A stretch of DNA of 64,000 nucleotides from Rachycentron canadum (taxonomy: Eukaryota; Chordata; Actinopteri; Carangiformes; Rachycentridae). The DNA lies in the NCBI GenBank assembly GCA_038496675.1, contig CM076663.1, forward strand, positions 21,380,713 through 21,444,712. Direction: 5' to 3'. Below are positions 11,455-24,400 of this stretch, piece by piece. Below the pieces are notes generated by a model. The model had not been told where the DNA came from. It saw only the letters and a list, made by a program, of their open reading frames with translations, and searched no databases. The number at the start of each line of letters is the position of its first letter. Positions within the stretch are counted from its first letter, which is position 1. The position numbers were made by a program, and so were the translations under genes.

Positions 11455-11496
11455 AGAAGAGGCTGAAGAAGAGTCCGCCTATGGTTTATATATACC
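11455..11496 (-). promoter_or_regulatory. TATA box and 5'TOP start of the snoRNA host gene
   Basis: On minus, TATATATAAA spans 11494-11485. About 30 nt downstream a C at 11461 is followed by seven pyrimidines (CTCTTCTC), the arrangement expected of a terminal oligopyrimidine start. TATA-plus-TOP promoters are typical of ribosomal-protein and snoRNA host genes. The start site is inferred from spacing. Confidence 0.65.
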
Positions 11497-12455
11497 GGGG
11501 TCCTTCATAGCACCACGTGCTTGTGGTGTCCTTAGTATTGCCTGTTTCTACCCTTCGTCTAAAGTCACAGTACAGATCATTCAGCAAATATCACGCATTA
11601 AAAGTACATTTTAAGAAAGGCCAAGTAAAACAACACCTTTAACACATACTACATTAATGAGCATAAATTGACTTTAATGAATAATTACAATTAACGTATA
11701 GCATTTTAAAGCTAGAGTTGATCAAATTATAATAATAAAAATATACAAAGCATTCTTTCAATTTCTGTACAATAAATAAAATTAAGTAAAATAAAATTGA
11801 ACTAAATGAAATTTAATTAACCAGACTGAGCCACACGAAAACAAACATTATGTTCAACAGTAGTCCCGATGTATTTTGCTATTTGGCCTAGCACTTACAG
11901 ACATAGGGCCTACTAAAAAGAATGTAGACCAAAGCCTTTAAAAACACATCTATGGTTAAGGACACCTTGTAACACAGAGTTAAAGAAATAAAATAGCAAG
12001 AACAAGTACAAAACACAAAATAGATTAAAATAATTGTCTCAAATAACAGGAAAATCATTTATACAGACAAAACAATCATATACCAATAAAGAAGTCATTA
12101 ATACATACCAAACTGTATCAGACTCAAGGGGAATTAAATGAAGTTAAATTATTAAATAAAGAACAAGATTTTTCATTATCTATTACTATTATAATTGAAC
12201 TAAAAACTCTATACTTTCCCAATGAGAAATTAAAAAAAAAAAAAAAAAAAACTTATTTCCAATATTAACCAGGTACAGTGATTGAACTACAAGTACCATC
12301 CACCGTCAGCCTTGGTTACCAGGTTCACATGGGCTAGATGGGAAATCCGGATTTTAAGTACTACGCCCTCTACGGGATATACAGTTCGTATCTGGCAACA
12401 CATACACATACACACTCGCGGCTGTCGTCACCGAGGTCAGGTAGACGGAGCGAAG
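11497..12455. other. Divergent intergenic region between the snoRNA host gene and SACM1L
   Basis: AT-rich in 11630-12270 with an A-run at 12232-12250, then GC-richer from about 12280 where the SACM1L promoter and 5' UTR must lie. There is no TATA box close to the SACM1L ATG. The two genes point away from each other, with starts about 1 kb apart. Confidence 0.6.
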
Positions 12456-15400
12456 ATGGCGACCGCCTATGAGAGATACAATCTGTAAGTACATAAATGA
12501 CGGTTAATCTTTTATTTTTTTTAAAAATGTCTTCATGTTTCCACGTGTGTTAAAAGGCAGACTAGAGGCGACGGGTATGAGCGGGTCACCCGGAAGTCAC
12601 AGTTAGCGTCAGGTTAGATGACACAGCAGCTGAAGTTCGCTGACGGGCTCGGCCGGTAGAGCAAGAACCGGCCAAGTTTCACTCCGCACTCATTCATTAT
12701 GAAGGATACATGTTGGCACCGAGATGCAGAGCCGGCTGCGGGTGTGTGCGGCTCTCCGCCGGCACCAACAGGGGGTTGGTCAGTGCGAACCGAAGGCAGA
12801 AAGTTAGTTAACCTAGCTAGCAGCAGAAGCAGAGGGTTGTTGATCAGACGGCTCTGCCACACCAGGATCTGCTGCACACTCTGTTCAGGGTCCGTTCTGT
12901 TTAACTTTCATCAAAGTTGACAGAGCTCTCTGTACTTTTCCAGACACACCCTGGTCGACCTCTTATCCAAACTGTGGGCTCCCAGTTTCACTAGTCCTCC
13001 CTGCTACCTGTGCTCTGTCAGAGCTATCTTGACAGCTGTTGTAAGTGAGGATGAGGAGTGCCCCTCATCTCTTGCAAGCTTTATCCCTGACAAGAATGAC
13101 ACATGGTGGGGTTTTAAGCCCTAGATACAAGCTTAAATAAAGCAGTTTTGTATTTCCCCAGCTGAAACATTGTAAGGATGTCTTTGAAACAACATGTAGA
13201 CCATAGCACATATTGTTTAAAGGTCCCGTGTGTTACTCTTCTCCAGCATGTTATTTGAAATGTTGACATCCATAGTAGAGAGGCTCTGATCCTCTGTTTT
13301 CTGATCCAATAAAAATCTAGCAGATTTCAGGTTAACACTCAGAGAAACCAAATCCCCCAAGGTTGGATGGTGGGTCCAGGTGAGGGGGGCCTGGAACATG
13401 GCTGAGGATGGTGACTGCTTAGTTGTGACATCACAAAGTCCCGTCGGCTGGTTAAGCCTCAGTTTCTGAATACAGACTGTGAAGTGTGCACTTTTTCATA
13501 CTCTCACTGTATTAATATAGAACCTAGACCTAATGTATAATCAAAGAGCACAAGCAGGTCTACCTTAAGACTGTATGGGAATTAGCTGAAGTAGTGTATG
13601 TGTTTTACCTAAAGTTGATATCCCGTTCTTCAGCCTGTTTGAATGAAGAGGTAAAACTCCAGGATTTTTAAAAAAGCAAAAAAGAAAAGCCTGAAAAATG
13701 CGTAAATCATATTATATAATCATATTGCATTCGCCATTTAATTTGCTGGTTCTTTTTACTTTCAAATTGATTCTTCACATTCCAGGCAGCCATTGAATTG
13801 TATTATGTCTTGTCATGGTGTGTTGATCAATTGAGAAGTCTTAATTAAATTACTAATTAAAAACCTGATTAATTCCAGTGATGGTCATGTGCAGTTATTA
13901 TTATATGAGATTCTAAATGGTTTCCCACTGAATGAATGAAAACCAGCCAAAACCAACAAACCAGTTTCTTTTAATATGAGAAGAACCAGCACAGCAGGGA
14001 TGTAAAGTTAATAACACGTGAACACATAGTTCACGTGTTATTAACAATTGTTATGGGACCACACCAAACCTTTCACATAGAAAGGTTTGGTGTGGTCCCA
14101 TAACAATTGTTATGGCATGGATATGACGTTGAATTAGGTCTAGCACAGACATGTTAGTGTGGACTAGATTACTTACAGCCAACAATAGAGTGTTTGTGTG
14201 GCTTTGTCACCACTACAGCAGCTGAGTGTTTCCCTACATCACCCCGAGCTCCACTGAGGTCACATTTTTCTGCTGCTGGGATTTAAAGCTCAAAACTTCT
14301 CAAACTGCTGCTGTTACAAACTAACGTTTCAAATTTAAACTTTAAAGGATAGTTTCTACCAATCTATAAGTTCTCCCAGATGACTTCATTTTTCTTTTTG
14401 CTTACTCCAGTAGTTTTTTCTTGCTTGCTCTTGGGGGAATATGGAGAGAGTGTAACTTGAAAGAAGCTGGAATTACACTGGGGCTCTTGTGACTACTGTC
14501 CATGGGTTTAGTGTATTATGTAATTGTTCCCAACAAGAAAAACAGACCTCCACGGATGGGTCAGAGGTCACAGTCGACTACACAGTTGCACATCCATATC
14601 TAGAAAGGATTCAGGCTGCAACCAGATATTCCAGAAAACCTACATCCACTGAGGTACAATCCCTCATCTGCATGTTGTTCCTGTGGAGCATGGAGGCAGT
14701 GATACCAGTGAAGCCATTACTGAAGAGCCCTAAACCTTCATTCTATCTAATGACCATCAGGGGGCGACTCCACTGGTTGTTAAAGAAGTCAGATTGTATT
14801 GAAGTCTATGGGAAAATGTCCCTACTTCTCCCTTGATTTATTAGCTCAGTAAACGTTTTCCTAATGAGTTTATGGTCTCAGTCTCTAGTTTCAAGTCTTC
14901 AATACGACATGATGTTCATTTTTTAAATGATGGTCCATTTAGAGGAAAATAGACCAGAAAGCAGGGGATGAATTAGGGGGCGTGACTACAGTATGATTGA
15001 CACCAGTGGGTGACGTCATGGTGGGTTGACACTTTAGTGATATACACAAAGCACAGTCTGAGGGTGACGGCTGCAGCAGCTGTTAATGTGTGTGATGGTA
15101 AGACAGCGGGGGGGTATGGTCGTGTCGTGAGCCCCAGCTCCTCCCCCAGTGTCAGCTCTGCAACCCTGATGATGGATGGATGAGACAGCACTGATGAAAC
15201 ATTGAACAGAGCATTGATTTGAGTTAGTACATATCTATAGACTATATTTACAATTGAAATGGGCTTATAGAATAACTCTGGTTCACCAGCACAAGCAGGT
15301 CTGAATGAGTTTATGGCAAAGTGGACTCTGTGACTGGGAGTGGACTGGGAAGGCCCCTGGAGTTCACTGAACTGATGAAACCAGTCTGAGTCAAGAAAAC

Positions 15401-18400
15401 ATCCCAACACCATCACAACACCACAACCTGGACTGTGGACTGTTGCAGGTTTGGTCCATGGATCCAGACTCTGACCCTCAGCAAAAACCAGATCCATAGA
15501 CCAGGTCTTCATCTGCCCAGTGTTAGAGAGCCTGTGTCCAATGCAGATTCAGGTTTCTGGTCTTGGTGACAGGAGGTGGTTGGAAGTCAGCAGTTTCAGA
15601 AACAGCTCATCTTCACTCTACTGTTTGATGTGAGCCTCAGCTTGTCACCACAAAGGAGTGTCACTGCACCTGTTTTGGGCCTAGTATGTTTTGAGACAAT
15701 TCAGATTAAACATGTCTCGTCTTGAGAACCGGCCTCATGTTGGCAGCTAACTGCAACATCCACCGTTCAAACCCAGCTTCACTGCACCTCAGACTCCTGT
15801 CTCTCCTCACGACTCCTGTCTATCTCCACACTCCTTCAATAAAAAGTGAAACATTGACATATACTGTCGTTATACTGCTACATTTACAAAGGCACAGTAG
15901 AAACCATTAAGAACCCTGTTTATTCTTTAACACCTCACATGATAAACTAAGCAAAATGTACATTTCCATATCATAAATCCATCCATTAACCCTTGAATCC
16001 TCCATCACTATGTGTCTTTTTATCTCTTTTCACCCACTGATTGATTCAGCTGTGTTGCAGTTTTTCTGTCAGTGGCCCTGTTTCACATTAAAGGGCCACA
16101 GGTCAAAAAAGGGATTAATGAGAGTAATGAGTGTCTGATGACATTAGTGTAGTGAATGGACATTATAACAAGTTTGTCAAGGCCACAGGTAAATTTTGAA
16201 GGAAGTGATGATTTTCCATTTACAGCAAACGGAATAACGCTGGGAAAAGATGAGAGAATGTCCAACAATGATTAAATAGACATGTAAAATTATACAAAGG
16301 CTGGTTTCTCTGCAGTTTAACCCCCAGATCAAAATCCTTAACATCTTCTTTGTTGTTTCCCAGGCACACCACCCCAGAGAAGTTCTTCATCGAGGCCTGT
16401 GATGAGGGGGCCGACGCTGTGCTGGCAATCGACAGGGTCTCGAACGAGATGACCCTCACAGGTTACTGACATCACAGAGACAAAGCTGTGGCTGAGACAC
16501 ACTTTCTCAGCTGTCACCACTTTTCAAGCCTTTGTTGTTGATCTTTGTTTTCACATACATCCTCCCGCCGGTGGAGTGCTAACACAATCCTCTTTAGATG
16601 AAAACCTGTCAACACACAGGCAAAAAAATTGTTCCCTTTTAATGAATTGGTCGTTAATAAATCAAAATATGTGGGAAAGGTCAATATCTACATAACTAGG
16701 TTCCCCAGGTGTCCACATTAACAGTCATACACCTCCTCTGTGTGCACGGTGCTGGGTGCTGCTAAGACTTCCCAGATAGTGAATGAAATGAAACTTCTGG
16801 CCCAACATATGCCCGGGTCCTTGGCCTGACTCTGGCCCATATACTTCCACATCAGGGCAGAGTCTGAGATTTTTCAGCAGTGACTGACAGGAAGAAATTT
16901 TTGGTTTATTTGTCAGAACTGATCCAGATGTGGAAGTAGCATTTTATTTCTTTTGCTGTGTGGGTTCTTCAACAGTGACCTGAGACATGACATCGTTCTG
17001 CAGATGATATGATGTCATTGTGTTGTCGTAATGATAGTAGATTCATTTTCAGTCCTGTTGTGGAGCTACAGAAACGCCTCCAGAGAAATCATTCTCTCCA
17101 GACGTAAACAAACACGTTTGATCGGTGCAAGACCCAACAGAAATCACATCATCATCATTACATTCTTTTCAATGAAAATAAAACACAAACATGACCATTC
17201 CAAGCTGCCGAAATAATTGCGATATGATTTTTTTTGCATATCCTGCAGCCATACTTTAAACAAACAGTCAGTGAGTCATGATCAAGATACAACAAGCAAA
17301 CGGATTATAGATGATATGTTTTTGTTTTATCAATCTGCCTTAGGTAAAAAGGATGTTCCCCCCTCAGCGGTCACCAGGCCGATATGTGGCATTATGGGAA
17401 CCATTCGCCTGGTAGCAGGTAGGTTCCTCTGGGATACAACATTGTGTTGTCTTTGAAGCTTGTACAGCGACATGGCTGCAACTAACTGCTCCCTCCTCAC
17501 AGGGATGTACCTGATCGTCATCACCAGGAAGAGGAACGTGGGCAGCCTCCTGGGCCATGCCGTGTGGAAGGCTGTGGATTTTGACGTGATCTCTTACAAG
17601 AAGACAGTGCTGCACCTCTCAGAGATCCAGGTCAGCTTTTTATGGTTTTTGAATATATATGAAAGCTGTAAAGTGAAGCCAATGCTGCCAACCTTCATCC
17701 TCTCTAATGACCATCAGGGGGCGACTTCACTGGTTGTTAAAGAAGTCAGATTGTATTGAAGTCTATGGGAAAATGTCCCTACTTCTCCCTTGATTTATTA
17801 GCTCAGTAAACGTTTTCCTAATGAGTTTATGGTCTCAGTCTCTAGTTTCAAGTCTTCAATACAACATGATGTTCATTTTTTAAATGATGGTCCATTTAGA
17901 GGAAAATAGACCAGAAAGCAGGGGATGGGTTAGGGTGTGATTGACAGACTGTACCAGCCAATCAGGATAGAGTACAGAGCAGGTCAGATCCACCTCTCAC
18001 TCCTCCTCAGCTCCACCTTCTCCTCCGCATGTTTCTTTTGATTTCAAAAAGCCCAAGATGGCTGACAGCCAAATTACAAACTGGAGGCTTTGAGTTGTCA
18101 AAGTTTTGAGAGTTGTCTTGTCTTTCATTCTCCTGTTGTTGCTTTTGAAAAAGAGTCAGGGCCTCTGTGAGAACCTTCGATCAGTGATTGTGTGTTTTTA
18201 TAACATATTTTGGAGCTTTAGCTCACGCTCAGAAGAAGGTGTGGACAAGTGTCAGGTTTGTCCACAATGTCTTTGTTCTGAAAGACGTCATAGTATTGTT
18301 CAGCCAGGTGTTGTGTTTACACTAATGCAGATAAATACCTGCAGAGTCATTTGACCTGGGTCTGAATGCTAAATGTAGCCTTTTCCATCGCCAACAAAAG

Positions 18401-21400
18401 CCAGATGTTAGCAGGTCTTAGCATGTTGCGTTTACAGCTTACACACTGCTGCAGATTCACCCTATGTCTTGGGTGGTTGTGTTTTTACTGACACAGACAC
18501 TTTTTAATGATTGCCTGAAGTCAGAGTTGCTTCAAAAGTCCAGTGAAAACAAAGCAATCTTAGTTACTGTTGGCTCAGCAGTTCTCCTCTGCTTCTGGTG
18601 TAAACTGCTCCAGGACCAGTCTCTGTAATGGACACACTCAGATGAGAGTGATGTAGATTCTTCACTACTCTGGGTTAACTCGAGTTAACAGTCAGACACT
18701 CAGCTGATGTTGCAGTCGGACAATTAATTAATTCAATTATGTTTCAATTATGAAATCATCTCAGTTAAAACTAGAAAGCATCTTGTGATAGGATCACACC
18801 AGCTGTGACGCCCGTCAGCATGTGGTCGATCTGATGCAGGACACATTCATTCATCTATTCATTCATTATCTATAAGTTTACAGTCAATCACACTCTACAC
18901 TCACATTCTCACCAACAGGAAATTTAAAATCACCAACTGACCTAACATGCTGAACATGTGTGAGAGTGACAGCTTGTTTTTCTGTTCAAACTAAGGGCTG
19001 ACGACCAAAATGTCACTTTATTTTGTCTCTTCTTTTTCCTGTCTCTGGACGTCTTCAGTGGTGGCTCTATAAAAATGCTCTTCTCATTATTGAGGAGAAA
19101 AAGTTCTTTATTTTGTCAGAGCGTTTCTGTTTTGTCTTGGACGTCCTGTTGAGGCCTCGATAGAAATGATTCAAGTTCCTCTTCATTATCCTCAATGTAG
19201 GTGCACAGGTGCACGATGATGTTAATGTGACACTGGGATGAAGCCGGAGAACCTGGAGGGAACCTAAAGGGCACAGGGAGAACATGGAAACTCACAGTTT
19301 TCCACAAAATTTCCTCATGACATTTGAGACCAACAGGAGTCTCTTGGTTCTGATTGTGGCCAGATGAGGTCTGTGCGATGGGAGGCTGTGAGTTCTGTTT
19401 GTGGTGAGTGGTTTGGAAATTCAGACGACCTGTCTTTGAGTCTCACAGGCGTCCATTCTCCCTGACCAAGACCTCATGTTTCAGTCATCCTTTGCAGTCT
19501 GCACTATCTCATTTCAGTAAAGCAGGCAGTGCATTATTAATCTGCTGCTGCTTTTATTCTTGGTTAACTAATTAAAAAATCAGCCATGGCTGGAAACTAT
19601 GCGATTCATGGTAACACTGTGTATGCAGTGTAGAACAACAATGAAACAGTGGACTTTTGGCTGTGGGAGATTAGTGTGTGTAGCGTTTACCAAGCAGATA
19701 ATACCTTATAGTACCATCTACTTTCTGTGTGTAGCTAGTCAGTAAGTGGTCAGGGGTAACAGTGGACAGCACAGAGGAGGAATGTAGGAAAGCAGATGGA
19801 CTGAACAGTGAAAGGACGGAGGTGTAACGCCAGGACTCGCTGTGCTAACTGGCTTAGCAGTCAAATCCTGTTAGCTCAGGTGAGACGCACAAAGCACGAC
19901 ACGCTCTGACACAACTGTCGCTGCTGCATAAGACTGAATAGGAAGGTGGAGAAGGGGGTCTGAGCCTCGCCAGCAGCACAATAACAGTTTACAACACATA
20001 GACTGACCTCACTAAACCAGGTCCATGGAAAAAAAAACCCTGCCCGGATTCTGCAATGGCTTTTTTAAAACAGCGGCTCCTTCAGCACCTCATTGGTTTT
20101 GTCAGCTGGCAGATGTGGTTAATGTCTGGTTTACTTGTCAACCAGTGGAGCTGAAGAGTGAAACATTATAATTCCATGTCAAAGACCCTTGTGTTTTCTT
20201 TTCTCATCTTAAGGCTGTGAGAAGACAACCATAGAAACTTTTATGTTGTCACCACTTGACCACATCATATCCTTTCCTATCTCAGTCTGATTGGGCACTA
20301 AGAGATCCAAAGTTCTGTCCTGGGTGTTTGATTGTTGTTATATAATAAATGTTATGGTGTCAGATGTTGGTTTAGAGCAATGTTTCTCAAACTTCAGACC
20401 AAGGACTTAGACACTAAAATAAGACCCATGGACCAACTAACTTGCTCTTTGTGTGGTATCGTACTAATCACTCATGACTCACAACAACATTATAGTAAGA
20501 CTGAACCCTTCCTGTTATGTCGGAGGTTTCAGTTGATTCTCTTTAACAGTCAGTCAGTGTTCGATAGTTAACAGGCTGATAACTGGAGACTTTTAGCTCC
20601 GTCCCAGAGCAGTTAGCTGACTGTTAGCTAACTGCTAGCTAACTGCTAGCTTCAGCCACATTCCCTCTCTAATGTCAGCTGATCATTTCTGATGAATATC
20701 ATAAAACATTAACTGTCGACTGATGACGATCGGTTACACTGAAGAACAACAATGAAATCATAGCGTTTAAATTTACATATGAATTGAAAACAACACACAG
20801 CCCGACACAACTTGGTAGCTCTGTGATCACTGAGTGTTTGAGAAACATACATTAAACAGGAGATTTTAACTCACTGACCACTGGTGGTCCAAAAGTGACC
20901 ATAGGTGGTCGATGGACTACACTTTGAGAAAGACTTTTTCTTACTTTCACAATTGCTATTCGTAGGCTATATTCTTCATTCATTATCTATGCCGTGTATC
21001 CATGCAGGGGCACAGGGGGCTGGAGCAAATCTCAGCAGACATTGGGTGAGGGCAGGGTGCAACCTGGACAGATGACCAGTCTATCACAGGGCCAACACAC
21101 AGAGACAAGCAAACATTCACATTCACACCTACAGGCAATTTAGAGTCAGCAATTAATGAAACTGGGTCTGGGTCTGGGTTTGAACCCAGAACCTTTCTGC
21201 TTTGAGGTCACAGCGTGAACCACATTCCTCTGCAGCAACATTTAGAATTATTATTTTTAATATTTATTTTATTTGTATGAGCTCTTCAAATCTCCAGGAA
21301 TAATTAACATGGAGAATTAACAGGAATTAAAAAGTCAAAGGATGTTTGATAAATAGTTTTTATTCTAAGTTTGTGAGCAGGAGAAAAGTGAGAGTTTCTG

Positions 21401-24400
21401 CTCATGTTTACTTAAGAGCTCTCCTAAGTGTAATACCTAAATACCGGCCCCGGTGAGTAACAGCTTTTATCCCTGGCAGTCAGCAGACGTAGGACAGATA
21501 TGGAGAGCAAAAGTTGCATCCTCAACATACACAGTATAAGTAGTGTGCACTCAACAAAATGTACCATTATGAACTTTGCTGAAAACTCTGTTTTCTTTCC
21601 TCTTTCAGTCACAGGAGAATAAGACCTTCCTGTCAATGATTAACAATGTGCTGACCACAGATGGCTTCTACTTCTGCACCGACTACGACCTGACACACAC
21701 TCTGCAGCGGCTGGCCAACACCAGCCCCGACTTCCAGGAGATGAGTCTGCTGGAGAGGGTGAGGCGTTAGTCCAACTGCCTGAGGGCGTGTGTCCATGCA
21801 GCGTTTTCCTCTCAAAGAGAAGTGCTGGCAGCGACACACAGCGCCTTTTCAATGAGACACTGTGTGTTGGTACTGTTTCTATGACAACAATATCTAGACA
21901 ACATATCACAACTGTTGTGTTATAGACTGCCATCGGCCATTTGCAAAAAGAGAGGCTATATGGACATATGACACAGTTCTACAGTCCACATTATATTCAA
22001 GGATTTATCAGAAATAATTGGTCATAATAATAATAATAATAATAATGATAATTTGGGGTCAGAACTGGTTTTATGGTTGTGCTCTGTCATGCCAGCCATC
22101 TGTGTCACATCACCCTTGTCTTTGTGGCATGCGCACATGCCTGCAGAGCATGAAGGACAGTTAGGTCCAGAAATATTTGGACAGTGACACAGTTTTCATG
22201 ATTTGGGCTCTGCATGCTACCACAGTGGATTTGAAACATTATGTAATTGAAGTGCAGACTTTCAGGTTTAATTTGAGGGGTTGAACAAAAATATCCTATG
22301 AAGCATTTAGGAATTTCAGGGGCTCAAAAATAATTGGACAAATTAACATGACCATTAATAAAATGTTCATTTTTAATACTTTGTTGAGAATCCCTTACAG
22401 GCAATGACCGCCTGAAGTCTGGAACCCATGGACATCACCACACTCTGGGTTTCCTCCTTTGTGATGCTTTACCAGGCCTGTACTGCAGCTGTCTTCAGTT
22501 GTTGCTTGTTTGTGGGTCTTTCTGCATTAGGTTTTGTCTTTGCAAGTGAAATGCATGCTGGTTCAGGTTGAGATCTGGTGATTGACTCAGCCATTGCAGA
22601 ATATTCCACTTTTTTGCCTTAAAAAACTCCTGGGTTGCTTTTGCTGTATATTTTGGGTCATTGTCCATCTGTACTGTGAAGCACTGAGCAGAAAGTTCAT
22701 CCCTATACACTTCAGAGTTCATCCAGCTGCTTCTGTCTTCTGTCACATCATCAATAAACACTAGACCCAGTGCCATTGGAAGCCATGCAGGCCCATGCCA
22801 TCACACTGCCTCCACCATGTTTTACAGAAGATCATTCTGGTACAGGTTGATCTTAGTTTCATCTGTCCAAAGAATGCTCTTCCAGAACTGGGCTGGATTC
22901 TTTAGATGTTTTTTTTTTTTTTCTATTTTTGAGGCTGATTAATGGTTTGCACCTTGTGGTGAACCCTCTGTATTTGCTCTCATGAAGTCTTCTCTTTATG
23001 GTAGACTTAGATACTGATACACCTACTTCCTGGAGAGTGTTCTTGACTTGGGTGGATGTTGTGAAGGGGTTTTTCTTCACCATGGAAAGGATCCTGCGAT
23101 CATCCACCACTGTTGTCTTCTGTGGACGTCCAGGCCTTTTTGAGTTCCTGAGCTCACCTGTGCGCTCTTTTTTCCTCAGAATGTACCAAACTGCTGATTT
23201 AGCTGCTCCTAACATTTCTACTCTCTCTCTGATGTATTTCTTCTTTTCTTGCAGCCTAAGGATGGTCTGTTTCACTTCCATTGAGAGATCCTTAAACTGC
23301 ATGTTGTGGGTTCACAGCAACAGCTTCCAAATGCAGATGCCAGACCTGGAATCAACTCCAGACCTTTTACCTGTTTAATTGATGGTGGATTAATGAGGGA
23401 ATGGCCCGTGCAGCCCATGAAATAGCTTTTGAGTCAATTGTCCAATTACTTTTGGTCCCTTGAAAAAGGGCTACATATTAAAGAGCTGTAATTCCTAAAC
23501 CCCTCCTCCAATTTGGATGTGAATACCCTCAAATTAAAGCTGAGTCTGCACTTTAAGCCCATCTTAATATGTTTTGGTAAACAACTAAAATAATAAAGCT
23601 TGTGTCAGTGTCCAAATACATGTGGACCTAACTGTACAAGTGTACCCTGATACCACTGAATGATCACTTTATTAGGAATGACACACTTGCACTGGGCAGC
23701 TCCTCCCTTTGCTCTCAAACAGCCTCAGTTTTTCATGTCATGGATTCACCAGATGTTAGAGATACTGATTATGAGCTACTGACTTCAAACTTGATCATAT
23801 ATTGTCATGTGTTTTTGCTTTTGTGACTGATGGACCAAGTGGTGATGTCTTTTTTTTGTTATGTGGTTTTCAGGCAGATCAGAGGTTTGTGTGGAACGGG
23901 AACCTGCTGAGAGAACTGGCTGCACAGCCTGAGGTAACAAGTGTCTCCATGGCCCAGTGTGTTTTTCAGTCATGATAATAACAATTTTGTACTTGTTTTA
24001 TTTCATTAGAATTTCATTAAGTGTGATTTATTTATTTTTTTTCTCTCCCCCCATAGCTTCATAAGTTTGCACTTCCTGTTGTCCATGGATGTATCCTTTC
24101 CAAGCATTTTCACTCAAGCATGAGGCATCTTATTTTATCTACGACATACTAGAGATGCATTGAGATAAGATAAGATGACACAAGGTAATATAAGATAAGA
24201 TGAGATGAGATAAAATGAGATTAGATATGATATGATGACCTGAAATAAGCTCAGATAAGATGAGGTGAGATCAGATCCTGAGCTAAGCCTTTCCTTGACC
24301 CTCCTGGCCCAGTTATCATCATGAAGCCTTGTCGTATAAACGGGAAGATCTTTGAGTGGATCCTCATATCCAGGAGAAGCTGCTTCCGAGCCGGAGTCAG

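Larger units (their letters stand above)
9185..11461 (-). ncRNA. Spliced snoRNA host gene (SNHG12-like by position), six inferred exons
   Basis: Exons on minus inferred from splice sites: about 11461-11370, 11207-11124, 10464-10348, 10155-10124, 9842-9797, and 9414 to about 9185. Each internal boundary has a good donor or acceptor (for example AAG|GTAAAT, TTTCCTCAG|GAG, TGGTGAGT, TTAACAG|GTT, CTTGTAG|CTC, TTGTCAG|GTG). The transcript begins with a 5'TOP-like C-plus-pyrimidine run and ends after AATAAA at 9209-9204. The spliced RNA, about 600 nt, has no long frame; the first ATG (last part of exon 1) gives about 30 codons. C/D snoRNAs sit in introns 3, 4 and 5, two of them within about 70-80 nt of the 3' splice site. 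TOP start, short exons and intronic snoRNAs define the SNHG class. Human SNHG12 lies beside TRNAU1AP, as here within 25 kb, but exon identity is unproven. An extra exon beginning near 9977 cannot be excluded. Confidence 0.72.

Noticed and set aside
21170..21200. GGGTTTGAACCCAG as a tRNA T-arm
   Set aside because: No acceptor stem, D-arm or anticodon arm surrounds it; it is part of a dispersed family E repeat.
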